Translations under genes and position numbers: made by a program
In this document: positions 28,644-39,683 of the stretch, piece by piece
Layout: each line of letters begins with the position of its first letter
How positions within the stretch are numbered: position 1 is the stretch's first letter
From: Phaeosaccion multiseriatum
Lineage: Eukaryota > Ochrophyta, other classes
Direction of reading: 5' to 3'
DNA: 64,000 nucleotides
NCBI GenBank assembly: GCA_965112735.1
Contig: OZ218959.1
Span: 1,612,001 to 1,676,000, forward strand
Notes under the pieces: generated by a model
What the model was told of the DNA's origin: nothing
Seen by the model: only the letters and a program-made list of their open reading frames with translations
The model's database searches: none

Positions 28644-31600
28644 CTAGTATTCCCTCTCGTCGTAACCGTCCCAGCGGTCGTAATCATCGCCCCAGTCCTC
28701 GTACCACCGGTGACGACTCCTCCGCTTGGGGGCAGGCCTCACGTCAGGAAGGAAACTCGCCACGTGACTGGCAGAAGCGCGGGCTTGTTGCCAGGTCTTG
28801 CCCTGCTTCAGATAGTTATCCCTGCACCTGGCCTCGATGCTTGAGTGGTTGTGGCTCCAGAAGATGTGACCCCTGCCGAACATTTCTAGCACATCAGAAC
28901 AAGAAAGCGGCGGAGGGAGGGAGGGAGGGAGGGAGGACGTGGGTGTGTGAGTGAGTGGATGAGTGGGTGAGTGATTAAGTGGGTGGGTGGGTGGGTGAGT
29001 AATTGATCGACCGAGCGAGTGAGCGAGTGGGTGAGTGAGCAGCAAGGCTGGCAGTGATTCGCCTACTCTTCCTTACCAGAGGTGAGCCTCATGATCGCCG
29101 CCACCTCCTCCGCGTCAACGTCCTCCTCCGCAGTCTCGAAGGCCCTGATGAAGGAGCTGTCGCTGCGGTAGGTCGTGCCGAACTCGCTCAGCGTCGCGAG
29201 GATCTTCAGGCGAGCGCGAGGGTGGTGGATACATCAGTCGTATGATGACAAAAACACGCACATCAAGGCATGAGGAACCAGCCATCAAGGCAGGGCAAAG
29301 CTGAAGTAAAGCAGAGCAGAGCGGCACACTGAGCGAGGCAAGCCCCTACCCGACGAACGAGGGGGGGTGGGGGAGCTCCACGGACTCCGCGGATGCCTAG
29401 CTACATACGAAGATCTGACGGCACATCTAATGAGAAGCAGCCCCTCAGCCACGCGCTGCTTGTTGCGTGCTGCTGCGCGAATGCCAGCCAGCCCAGCGGG
29501 AAGGCAGCTTAAGGTTTCCGAACACGTACACGCTGATCCACTTCCACTCGGGCCTTCTTCGCTTACCTTCGCCTTTCGCACAGCTCGGTCGTCCTTCGTG
29601 TCAAGGAAGTCGACTGAAAGCGAAATGAAAGAGAGAGAGGGCGGGGTGGGGAGGCAGAAGAGGAGGAGGAGCGGAGGGAGGACAAGGAGGAGGAGCAGGA
29701 GCAGGAGGAGGAGAGTGCGAATGAGTCCGTACGTGGTAAAGCGAGCGTGAGGGGGGCAAGCAAGCGTGGTTTTTGTCCAAATAGAGTCGCCTATAGCTCG
29801 CCGCAGGTCAAGCTAACTCACGCCATGACTGCTCAAGTCGACAGAGCAAGCAAAGGTCTTCAGCGAGTACCGCTCCTCAGAGGCATGCCGCACGCATCAA
29901 TCGACCCCATACCCTCTCCTCTGAAACGTCACCCCAATCCTCTTCCCTCCCTCCCCCTCTGGTGCTGGCCTCGACTCTTTTAGTCCCCTTCCCTGGGGGG
30001 ACTCGGGCCGTGCGTACTACCAACACGCTAGCTTCAGACGGGCTCGGAGCGCGCTATGGAGAGCCCTTCCTTCAGCCCAGAGAGCCCCCCCCCCCCCCCC
30101 CCCAAGCCACAAGACATTCTCCTCAGCCAACCACCCCTTTGGCCCAATCTTAGAACGTACCAATCTTGTCGGCAACAACCTTGGGGTCGTGGTGGCGGTG
30201 GACTGGGTAGTCAAGGTATCGTGTGATCCTGGTGCTGAAGGCGCGTCTCTTGAGGATATTCAGAGCCTCTGTGCTGTCCTGGGCCTTGCCCGCGGTGACC
30301 AGGCGCTCGGCCACGAGCATCAAGCGAGTCTAGGGGCAGGAGGTAGGACGATACACACACAGAGAGATAGACGCGCACACGCACGCACATGCACATACCA
30401 TGTACATACATACCATGTACATACATACAGACACGTACACACACATGCACGTCAGTCAGCGAGGAACGAAGAGTAAGAAGGCAGCAGAGATATATGATAT
30501 CCCTCATGTCGCTGCCCACAAAGAGGAGCGAGACAGCGCCGAGCCAGACAAACAGACAGACAGACAAGACGGACAGACAGACAAGACGGACAGACAAGAC
30601 AGGCAGATAGGCAGATAGACAGACAGACAGACAGACAGACGGCCAGTGCCGAGACCCTTCGCACTTACCTCTCGAGGCTGCCCCACCTTCCGGCTGTTCA
30701 GCATGAGGTCTTTCTGCAGCTTTACCCCTTTGCGAAGCTGCACCTGAGGGATCAGCACCCAAGGGGGCAAGCGAAGAGAGTCAGCAAGGCACCGTACAAA
30801 CGCACTCGATTCTCTATACGCAGAGTAGCACCAACACGTCAACACGAGAGCGAGTCGCTGAAGCACTGCTGGCTGCCCCGAGCCAGCAACTCCTGCTGTC
30901 TGTGCTGGCCCGACACAGCAGCTCCTGCTGTCTGTGCTGGCCCGACACAGCAACTCTAGCTCTCTGGTGAATGTCACCCATCCCGGAGCGACCGATTGCG
31001 AGCTGCGCGACGTTGAGGCGTTTACTTCTCTCCCTCATACACACACTCACTCCGTCTCCCCCCCCCCCTCTTTCTGTCTCTCGTACACACACACTCTCTC
31101 TCGCCCTCTCACTCACTCTCTCTCTCTCTCACTCACACTCACCAGCCCTTTTGTTGCGCTACCGGACTCCGGGAGGTACTCCAGAATCGCCACGCAGATC
31201 CACTCTGTTCAGCAGGGGAGCGAAAGGTGCGTGGGTAAGGCAGTGGGTCAGTGGGGGGGGCAGTAGATAGCTAGGGTCAGCAACTGGTTACTTGGAAGGT
31301 ACACCATGCGCCGAAAGCCCCGAGCAAGCGAGAAGAGAGACAAGAACTCCGCAGGAAGGCCTCCACCTGTCAATCTTAGCCACGACGCACGCACGCAGAC
31401 GTAGACGCACACACACACACACACACACACATACACACACACACACACACCTTTAGACAGAAGTTCTCTCTGCAGCTGAAGGAGGCTCAGAAACGAGGAG
31501 GCAGATCGGCGAGGGCAAGGCGGGGATATCTTCTTCTGCTTCATCTTCTCCTCCTCCTGCTGCATGCCCTCGTCACCGTCCGCAGCCAGGGCGGAGGAGG

Positions 31601-33086
31601 AGTTCGCTGCTCCTCCTTTCTGTCTCAGCCGCCACTCCGAGCGCCGCTTGTGTCTGTCGCGTAGTTCCTCCTCTTCGCTGGCGAAGTAGTGGAAGAGCTG
31701 CTTCATAAGCCGGTCCTGGCCCCGGCCTGCTCGACGACCGTCCTCGAACAGAGGTCCCACGGCTCGAACCTCGGAGAGGAAGGCCGGCAAGAAGGAGAAG
31801 GGCTCCACTGCTTGAGGGGGTGGCACCGCCCTGGCCTTCTTGCTGGGTCGCTCCTCCTCGTCGCCTCCCTCCTGAGGCTCCTCCTGTGCCTTTTGCTGCT
31901 GCCCCTCCGCGTCCTCCTGGGGCCCCACGCCTCCTCCGGGTTGGACCACCAACTGCTGCACGTGCTCCTCGAGGCGGCGCTTGAGCTGGTCGGGCTGCAG
32001 GTCAGGCTGCTGCTGCTGGAGCTGCTGGACCTGCCGGAGAAGGAGGTGTGCCTGAGGGAGAGCGGACGCGGACACTCCTCCTGCTGCTCCATATTGCTGG
32101 CCGCCAGGTGACGAGGCGGAGGCGGCTGAGGCGGAGGTTGAGGCGGGTGTGGATGATGCGGCAGCGGCAACGGCAGCCGGGGGCACTGGGACGTAGAGTA
32201 GAGGCTGGACCTTCTCCTTGAAGAGCTTTACAGTCGCCACGACCTGCAGGAGGGTTATGGGGGGGAGACGGCCAGCAGGGATGGCAAGAGGCAAGCTATG
32301 AGCTAAGCGTGTAATTCCTTCCCCCCTTGGTCATGACAGTACGATTTGTGCCTACAGCCGCAGCAGGGAGTGTGTTATAGTATGCTGGTCCTTCTTCAAA
32401 TTTAGCGCCCCCAGCAGCTGCCCCCCCTGCCTAGCGCACCTTCCGCACTCCCTGCCTTGGCTTCTTGAGCTGTCGACCACCAGTGTCAGCCCGAGGAGTC
32501 GGCCCAGCCGCACAGTTCGTATGTACAGGGCACCGCCCCAGTCACGCGACGACGTCGTCGGAGCGAACATGGACGGGGGACGGAGACAAAATAAGGTGAG
32601 GAGGGGGAAGTAAGAAATAAAAGCGTTCCGAGCGAGTGGGGGAGAAGAACTGCCCCTCCACTTGAAGCGCAGTCGATAGACCTACCTCATTCGTGATGAA
32701 GTCGCCAAAGACGGCCTGGTGTAGAGCCGGAGGTATGTCCTCCACTCGGATGCCGTGTTTGTCCGCCAGCCCCTTGACTTTGGAGTGAAAAAATAATGCA
32801 AAAAATGGAAGGGAGGGAGTAAAGAGAACGCCAGGAGCAGAGGAGTGAGTACCAGGGTAGAGGAGGGTAGCAGGGGGTGAAGAGTAGTGAGGCTTTCACG
32901 CGTACAGCCGCGAGCGGGAACTCAGGAGAGCTGGTGCCCCTAATCAGGTCCGAGCGAGGACACGGTGAAGAGTGTTGATCATAAGGACCGAGGCCTGGGG
33001 TCTTTTCTGTCCGACCAAGCCCTCCAATTACGCTACTCACCACGGGCCTCCAGGGCCTCGTTCCTCTCTTGCTCGCTGCACACCAT
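28644..33086 (-). CDS. Unrecognised 550-residue protein, nine exons
   Basis: I do not recognise the family. Exons 33041-33086, 32686-32777, 31451-32243, 31143-31204, 30669-30743, 30161-30329, 29567-29613, 29077-29203 and 28644-28885 join in phase at every junction, strong evidence for a real gene. It starts MVCSEQERNEALEARVKGL. A short N-terminal region is followed by a Gln/Ala/Pro-rich segment with an NLS-like PSKKARA, then a conserved-looking helical region (WICVAILEYLPESGSATKGL, then TRLMLVAERLV) and a block rich in aromatic and charged residues (GHIFWSHNHSSIEARCRDNY). The tail is basic, then Trp/Tyr/Asp-rich (RHRWYEDWGDDYDRWDGYDE). A nuclear or RNA-related role is only a guess. It sits 313 bases downstream of PARN on the same strand. 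Confidence 0.72.
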
Positions 33087-33399
33087 GTTTGTTGAAGAAA
33101 GATTGTCACCCCGGCGCCATCTGTGAATAATACTACGAATTTCGAATAATACGCACGACCACGACGGAAACACGGCAACAGCAGCAGCCAGCCAGCCAAC
33201 CTCCTTTAAGCTAAGAGGCTTGTTTGTGACTTGTACTCACCCCATTTACATATACATCTATAGCCCTCGCCTTTCAACCACCCCCCGACCCTCTTCCCTT
33301 CCTCCTCCTGCCTGTGACCTCCGGGGCTCTTCATGTCCGCTCCCTCCTCCCTCCTCTTCTCCCTCCAACACTCTCCATCCTCCACCTTCTGACACTTCA
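33087..33399. other. Spacer between PARN stop and the unrecognised gene
   Basis: Short same-strand spacer holding the PARN 3' end and the promoter of the downstream gene. Nothing recognisable beyond an AT-rich ATTTACATATACATCTATA stretch at about 33243-33261. Confidence 0.4.
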
Positions 33400-35242
33400 T
33401 CACATCACCACGCAGCTGTCCGTCACCAGCTTCTCCAACTTCTTCCTCTTGGGTGTACACCCACTCCCACTACCCACTTCCACACTGCCACTGCTCTCCT
33501 TCCTCTTCCTGCTCCCCGCTACCCCACGACCACCACCGCTGCCCCCAGCCGCGGCGTCCCTCGCCTCCTTCTCTGCTCGCTGGATCTTCTCTGCGCGGAC
33601 GTCTCCCCCCGGGCGAATGACAAGGTTGTGCAGCCCAATGTCGCTGACTTGACTATCGGAGAGTCGGGTGAACGCTTCGCCGTCGTCTACCGCCGTGAGC
33701 ACTGCATTGTATCTTCGGATAGAGGAGGGTAGGAGAGGAGAGGAGAGGAGAGGAGAGGAGAGGAGAGGAGAGGAGAGGGGAGGGGAGAGGAGGGAATGGG
33801 AGGGAAGGAGGGGAGTGGAGGGAGGGAGGGGTGGCAGAGAGGGAGGGAGGGAGGGAGAGGGTGGGACATGAGTAGACGGAGGGAGGGAGCGAGGGGTGGG
33901 TAAGAGAAGAGAAACGAGGTGAGGGTTGGGGAGGGGGTGGGGTGAGAGCATGGACAGCATGTGCCCCTCTGCCTAATCTCTAGTCTAGTGCGGTGTGGCC
34001 GCCTGTGGCCCTACCCTACGTGCTCACCTGTCGCTATCCGGGCACTCCACGTAGAGATTCTCGTCGTCCACCCAATGGAAGTGCATACTGTTCTCCCCCT
34101 CCTTCAAGAACTGCTTAAAGATCTTAGAGAAGTGGTGTTGGCGAGCACTCACAGGGAACTGGAAAGAGAAAGGGAAAGGGAAAGGGAAGGGGTGGGGGCG
34201 GAGGGTGGTTTGGGTGGGTGTGGGGAGGGAGGGAAGGGAGGGGGGGAGGGAAGGGGTGGGTGGGTGAGATACCGAAAAGGCAATGAGAGGGGGAGGGAAA
34301 GTGATCGGATACGGGAGGACGGTACGGAGGAAGACAGACAGACAGACAGACAGACAGGTAAAGAGAGAGGCAAGAAGTACAGCAACCGCACCAAGCACTC
34401 CCTCCCTCCCTCCCTCACTCCCTCCTCACTCCCTCCCTCACTCACTCCCTCACTCACCCCGCTGACCGCCAAAAAGAGCTCGAAGTTTCTCTCCCTGGAG
34501 GGGCCGGGGAGCGAATACGCCGCGTCGCCAAGCCTGAACATGGGCACTCTCCCTGCATACTCGGCCAAGGGGTGGGCAGGGTCACGCACGGAGTCAGACA
34601 GGCGCCTTGTGTCACCTGCGGACAGAGACACGCCTCTGCACGAGGCAGCAGCGGCGAACACCACTCCTGCATTGCATGGGGAGAGGGGAGGAAGAAAGGC
34701 AAGGCCATGTGGCAGAGTCGTGGACGGAGGTGAGACGCACGCACGCACACACGCATGTAAGGTAGTAGGTACATGGGGCGAGGGGAAGAGAGGAAGAGAG
34801 CAGGATGAGGATACGATAGAGAGAGAGAGTGGGAGGTTGGAGGATATGTGGGGTTAGTTAGAGGTATATGGGGATGGCTGGAGGCGTAAGGGGGGCTAGA
34901 ACAGAGGAGTAGAGGTGTATGGGCTAGAATAAGGTGTATGGGCGACAGTAAACATACGATGGGTACAGTAGAACGTACGTACCCGTCAGATACGCGTCAT
35001 AAGCCGCCTCGTGCTCGAAAGACACATCCTGTCCACATCCCCCCTCTCCTCCTCCTCCTCCTCCTGTTGCTGCTGCTTCTGCCCCCTCTCCTTCCTGCGC
35101 GTATCGCTCAAAGCCATCTGCGAAGGAAGCAATCCAGGACATGCCCTCTAGACCGGCTTCTTTGGCAACGTCGGGCTCGTCCTGTGGGGGAATGGCAGTG
35201 GAGGGGGGGGGGCGAGATGGGGTTGAGACAGACAAGACACAC

Positions 35243-35275
<33 letters not shown>

Positions 35276-38200
35276 CACAGGAGAGAAAGCAGACAGACAG
35301 ACGGACAGACACACACACAACCACAAGTCAACAAGAGACAGCGCAGCAGCCAGCGATGCGTGCGCTGACTTAACCCACCCCCTCCCTCCCTCCCTCCCTC
35401 CCTCCCTCTCTTACCGTGGCCACTCTCTTGAGTGCTGCCATGGCGTGTCCAAGCGTGGTGCTGTCGAACTTGAGCTCGTCACGCACGGCCTGCAGCACCA
35501 CCTGAGAGGTAGAGGGAGGGAGGGGGAGGGGGAGGGAAGGAAGGAGGGGAGGGGAAAAGGGAGAAAACGAGAGAGAGAGTGGGGGGGGGTGATAGGGTGG
35601 CGGGTGGGTGAAGGCGGGTGGGAGCGATGGGAAGGGAAGTGAAGTCAAGAGTGTCCACCCTACTCTACCTTGCCATATCCTCCCCTCCCCTCCCCTCCTC
35701 CTCCCCTCCCATCCCCCTCCCATCCCCCTCCCCTTCTCCTCCCATTCTCCTCCCCTCCCCTCCCCTCCTCTTCCCCTCCCATCCCCCTCCCCTCCCCTCC
35801 TCCTCCCATCCCCCTCCCCTCCCCTCCCCTTCTCCTCCGGTTCTCCTCCCCTCCCCTCCTCCTCCCATCCCCCTCCCCTCCCCTCCCCTTCTCCTCCCCT
35901 CCCGTTCTCCTCCCCTTCTCCTCCCGTTCTCCTCCTCTCCCCTCCCCTACCTTGGAGTCTACCAGCAGAGGGAACAAGTCGTGGAGCTTTGCGGTGGCCT
36001 CTTGGTGTGAGTCAGGAAGGGGCCCAACGAATTTGTCGTAGGTATGGAGGAGATCGAGTTGGCTGTTGTGTGCCACCACCACCTTACCGCACTTTGAGAG
36101 ACAGTCGATGACACGCCTGCAGAGAGAGAGGGGGGGAGGGGGAGGGTAGGTAGGTAGGTGCAAGAGAGGCGGGGAAGAGATGGAGGGTAGGTAAGTGTCA
36201 GAGGGGGGATACAGGTGGAGACAGGTATGTGTGTGCGAGAGGGGAAGGCCGGGGGGGGAGGATGCGAAGGCGCCAATAGAAGGACTTTTCTCTCTCTCCC
36301 CCCACCCACATGAAACTGAAAACTGAAACAGTTACCCCCCTCCATACATACATAACTCTGTACGGTAACTCCTTACGTAAGTTACATATGTCACGTACCG
36401 GAAGCCCACTGCGTCGTCCACTTCCTTCTTGAATTCGGTTGCGCTCTCCTCCTCCAAACGCTTGGCCTCTGCCGCCTTGTCCTCTGCAGACGAGCAGCGG
36501 ACGATCCTCAGGCGTTGCCAAGACCGTCCGTTGTCTTCCTCCACCCTCCCCACCAGGTACCTTGACCCCTGAGGGAGGGGATGGCAGTAGATGGGATCGA
36601 GGGAGGGAGGGAGGAAGAGAGGAAGAGAGGGAGAGAGCAGTGGTAGATAGAGGGGAGGGCAGGAAGGGAGGGATGGAGGGAGAGGTAGGGGAGGAATGTA
36701 GGGAGGGAGGGAGGGAGGGAGGGAGGGAGGGAGGGAGGGAGGGAGAGGGGTACGTAGGTTTGTGAGGGAGGTGCAGCTTCACCAGCAAGTGCAATAAGTA
36801 GAAGAGCTTAGCACCAAAAGTCCCCACCCCATCCCCCGTCCCACCTACCTCCTTGTCTCCGAGCAGCCTGTTGACGAGCATCCTCCTGTAACTGTTCATG
36901 GACGGCAACACCATTGATGAGCGCCCGGCTGCATCCGTCTCCGTCTCCACCTCTGGGTGAGTCGCAGCAGCGGCATTGTCTGCACTACCCTTGGCAGCAG
37001 CAGTTGGTGATACATCAGCGGTACCGTTGGCTGGGGCCTTGCTCTCCTCCGACAGCCCAACAGCAGTAGCAGCATCCTCATCATCATCATCACCAAGCGG
37101 CAGGCCAGCGCCCAGCATCCTCTGTGTGTCTGCCCACCAGTCTTCGTCGGCACCCCCAACTTTGATCTCTCCATTGCCATTGCCGTTTCCAGACTGCCAT
37201 AATAATATCATTTTTCGTTCCAAACAAAAATAAAAAGTCGGGAGGAAGGACGACCGTTATTGTTGTTGGTTGGCAAGTGGGTGGGTTTGAGGGGGGTTTA
37301 TGGGAATGGAGAAATGGGGATCGGAGAAAATGACAGCAAATGGCAGGCGAGCGAGAAGGTAGGGGTGTCAGAGGTGGAAGAAAAGATGTAAAATGAGTGT
37401 GCGTGGGGTGTGCGGTCACTTCGTTGTGGAAAGAGAGAAACAGGGGGATGAGTGAAGAAGCCCCTCGACAGCCCTCATAGGAGGGTGTCACAAATATATA
37501 CGATATTATAAATAGACAAAAGGGGCGTTGAGCTGGCTAGCTTCACATCATAAGAGAGATTCATACTCACCGATCGTTCTCTCTCCTTATTCCTCTTGTG
37601 CTGCTCCCAGACCTTGTTCTCACAAGCCTGGCTCAGGAACGGAATGCCCTTGCTTCCCCACTTCCCGAAGTCGAATCCGTGTCTGTGCGATTCATTGGCA
37701 CAAGTCCATCAGGGCCCGCAGGGACGAGGGACGGGGGCGGGTGGGGTTGAGAGGAAGGCCCAGGAAAGGTGCAGGAAGAGGAGGCAGTCTCTTGTCCTCC
37801 GCCGAATGCGTATACCTTCATCACCCACACGCCTTCACCACGCAAGTCAAATCGATACAGTACAAGGAAGGGACACACCCACCCGTTCAGGAAGTCCATT
37901 GAAGAGGCCTGCAGGAAAGCGAGGAAGGAAGGGAGGAAGGGAGGAAGGAAGGAAGGAAGGAAGGAAGGAAGGAAGGAAGGAAGGCAGGGAGGGAGGGGCG
38001 AGGAAAGGGGGGATGGGATGGGATGGTGGGATGGGATGGGAGGGGAGGGGAGGGGGGGGAAGGGAAGGGAAGGGAAGGAGGAAAGGAAGGGAGCGAGGGA
38101 AGGGCGTGTACATTGCCGAGTGGTTAGACATCGCAAGCTTTCTAACACTTCTCTTATTAGGACGCCCTTCCCTCCCCTCCCCTCTTGAATCAACACGCAC

Positions 38201-38921
38201 CTCACATAAGAACTTCTTGTTAAAGTCCTTCCTAAATGGCTTTGGGAACACTTTTGCGAAGACGAGCGAGGTTGCAAAGTGGCAAGGGGGAAGAAGTAGG
38301 AGAGGATCAGTAGGGGGGGGAGGGGGTGGTGCACCAGCACGCTTGGGCAAGGGAGAAGTTCTTGACGCACCGTAGCAGTTGAAGGGGCTGGCCATCAGCG
38401 CGCCGTCCACCCACTTGAAGCAGCATACGCCGTACTGCATAACCATGTACTCCTCGGCTGCTGCCTTTGCCATCTCATACCTCTCCTGAAGAGGGCAAGA
38501 GCAGCGGCATGGTGTACACAGTACACAGTACGTCAGCAGCAGCAGCAGCAGCAGCAGCAGAAATAGGACACCGTGGTGGAGAGAGCACGTCAGCAGTCGC
38601 AGCAGCAGGTTGGGGAGGCAGAGGAAAAGGAATCTTTCATGGGTACCTTGCCAGGATGGTTTATTTCTGGCATACTTCGCCTCCTTGGGTCACATCCTCA
38701 CCTGAATAGTATCTACCGGAGTGAGGCGCCGGTCCTTACTCCCCTGCAGCCCTGTGAACTGTATGGAGGGGCAAGAGCAAGCTCAGATTAGAGTGGGGTG
38801 GGATGGCGCGCTTTGAACTGCAATCTCTCACCTCGGTGTCGATCGCAACAAAGTCCGCGTCCCCGATGGCCGCCAAGATCTTCTCCTCCACCTCCGCGTA
38901 ATTGTCTCTCGTAACCTCCAT
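33400..38921 (-). CDS. PARN: Poly(A)-specific ribonuclease PARN
   Basis: DEDD-family 3'-5' exonuclease that removes poly(A) tails and trims small RNAs. Fourteen exons (38832-38921, 38702-38758, 38371-38485, 38201-38250, 37883-37908, 37571-37682, 36849-37193, 36399-36568, 35951-36116, 35415-35501, 34983-35181, 34458-34666, 34028-34158, 33400-33712) join in phase to 689 residues. Catalytic residues are visible: Asp28 and Glu30 in VAIDTEFTG (same numbers as human, split by intron 1), the third Asp in NSQLDLLHTYDKF, and the last in HEAAYDAYLTG, preceded by the family His. QYGVCCFKW and YVFPKPF are further PARN signatures. The middle holds an acidic, Ala-rich stretch in place of the R3H region, which I cannot make out. 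The C-terminus is basic (PKRKKLEKL), consistent with nuclear targeting. Exon 5 is only 26 bases. Confidence 0.94.
35681..35948. repeat. C-rich pyrimidine minisatellite in a PARN intron
   Basis: Irregular tandem copies of CCCCTCCC/TTCTCC units filling most of the intron between the ninth and tenth PARN exons. On the transcribed strand it is purine-rich and starts directly at the donor. Confidence 0.85.
36577..36595 (-). repeat. Intron 3'-end motif, PARN copy
   Basis: In transcript sense this reads CCATCTACTGCCATCC, 8-26 bases before a 3' splice site. Related copies before other acceptors lie at 824-840 (H3), 22403-22420 (XPO6) and 35190-35204 (PARN). A further copy at about 47517-47534 is inside an intron but not near an acceptor. 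Confidence 0.7.
37925..37985. repeat. GGAA tetranucleotide repeat in a PARN intron
   Basis: About a dozen GGAA units just upstream (in transcript sense) of the 26-base PARN exon. In the transcript this is a TTCC polypyrimidine tract leading into the acceptor at 37909. Confidence 0.85.
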
Positions 38922-39485
38922 CCTGCTTGGCTGGACGGGTTGATGTAAGGAGGGAGGGGCGAGAGAGGTATTTGATTTTTGAAAAGAAAGCTGAAACTCA
39001 AACTGGGCCTCACAAACACTTCTGGGGTCTACTCTTCTTCTCTCCCTCTCTTCTCCCTTTCACCACATCACCACTGACTACGTGCATCAATCTCTCTCAA
39101 GTCCAGCACCAGCACCCCGTCTGCTCCGAGCACACGCTATTGTGATAAATCGATGCCTACACTGGATATCGATCTATACATCGCTGGTCCTTCATCTGTC
39201 GGCGCAGCTATCTCCCGCAAACAACTTCATCCCTCCATCGAGTATCAGAAGTCGAGAGAGAAAGGTCGAGGTCTGTCCCTGCTTGCCCGAAAAGGCCCAC
39301 CGCCGGAAGGGCCGGGGGGAGGGAGGGGCTTCCACAGTTCTCCCTTGCCGTTGCTCTCCCCTCCTGCCGCAATTGCTGCCACTTTGTTGCTGCTGCCACT
39401 TTGCTGCTGCCACTCCGTTTGCCATTGCTCGCGGATGTCACAATGCCAGAGTGGTCGGAGCGCGGTGACTCTGACTCCGGTGCAC

Positions 39486-39523
<38 letters not shown>

Positions 39524-39683
39524 CCACCATCATCGTCATTCTTGAGCACGTGGCCGAGACAGATGCGAGGAGGGAGGGCAAGCGGTCGCCACACGGGCCC
39601 AATTGCAGCGGCCCTTGTCCCTCGCTGCTTGCCACTGCTGATGCAAGAGGCCCACTACCGAGGACAGGTCACGCTGGAAAGAA
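38922..39683. other. Intergenic region between PARN and INSIG-like
   Basis: Holds the PARN promoter and the 3' region of the INSIG-like gene. A CAT repeat lies at about 39487-39535. No coding exon could be connected to either neighbour. Confidence 0.4.
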
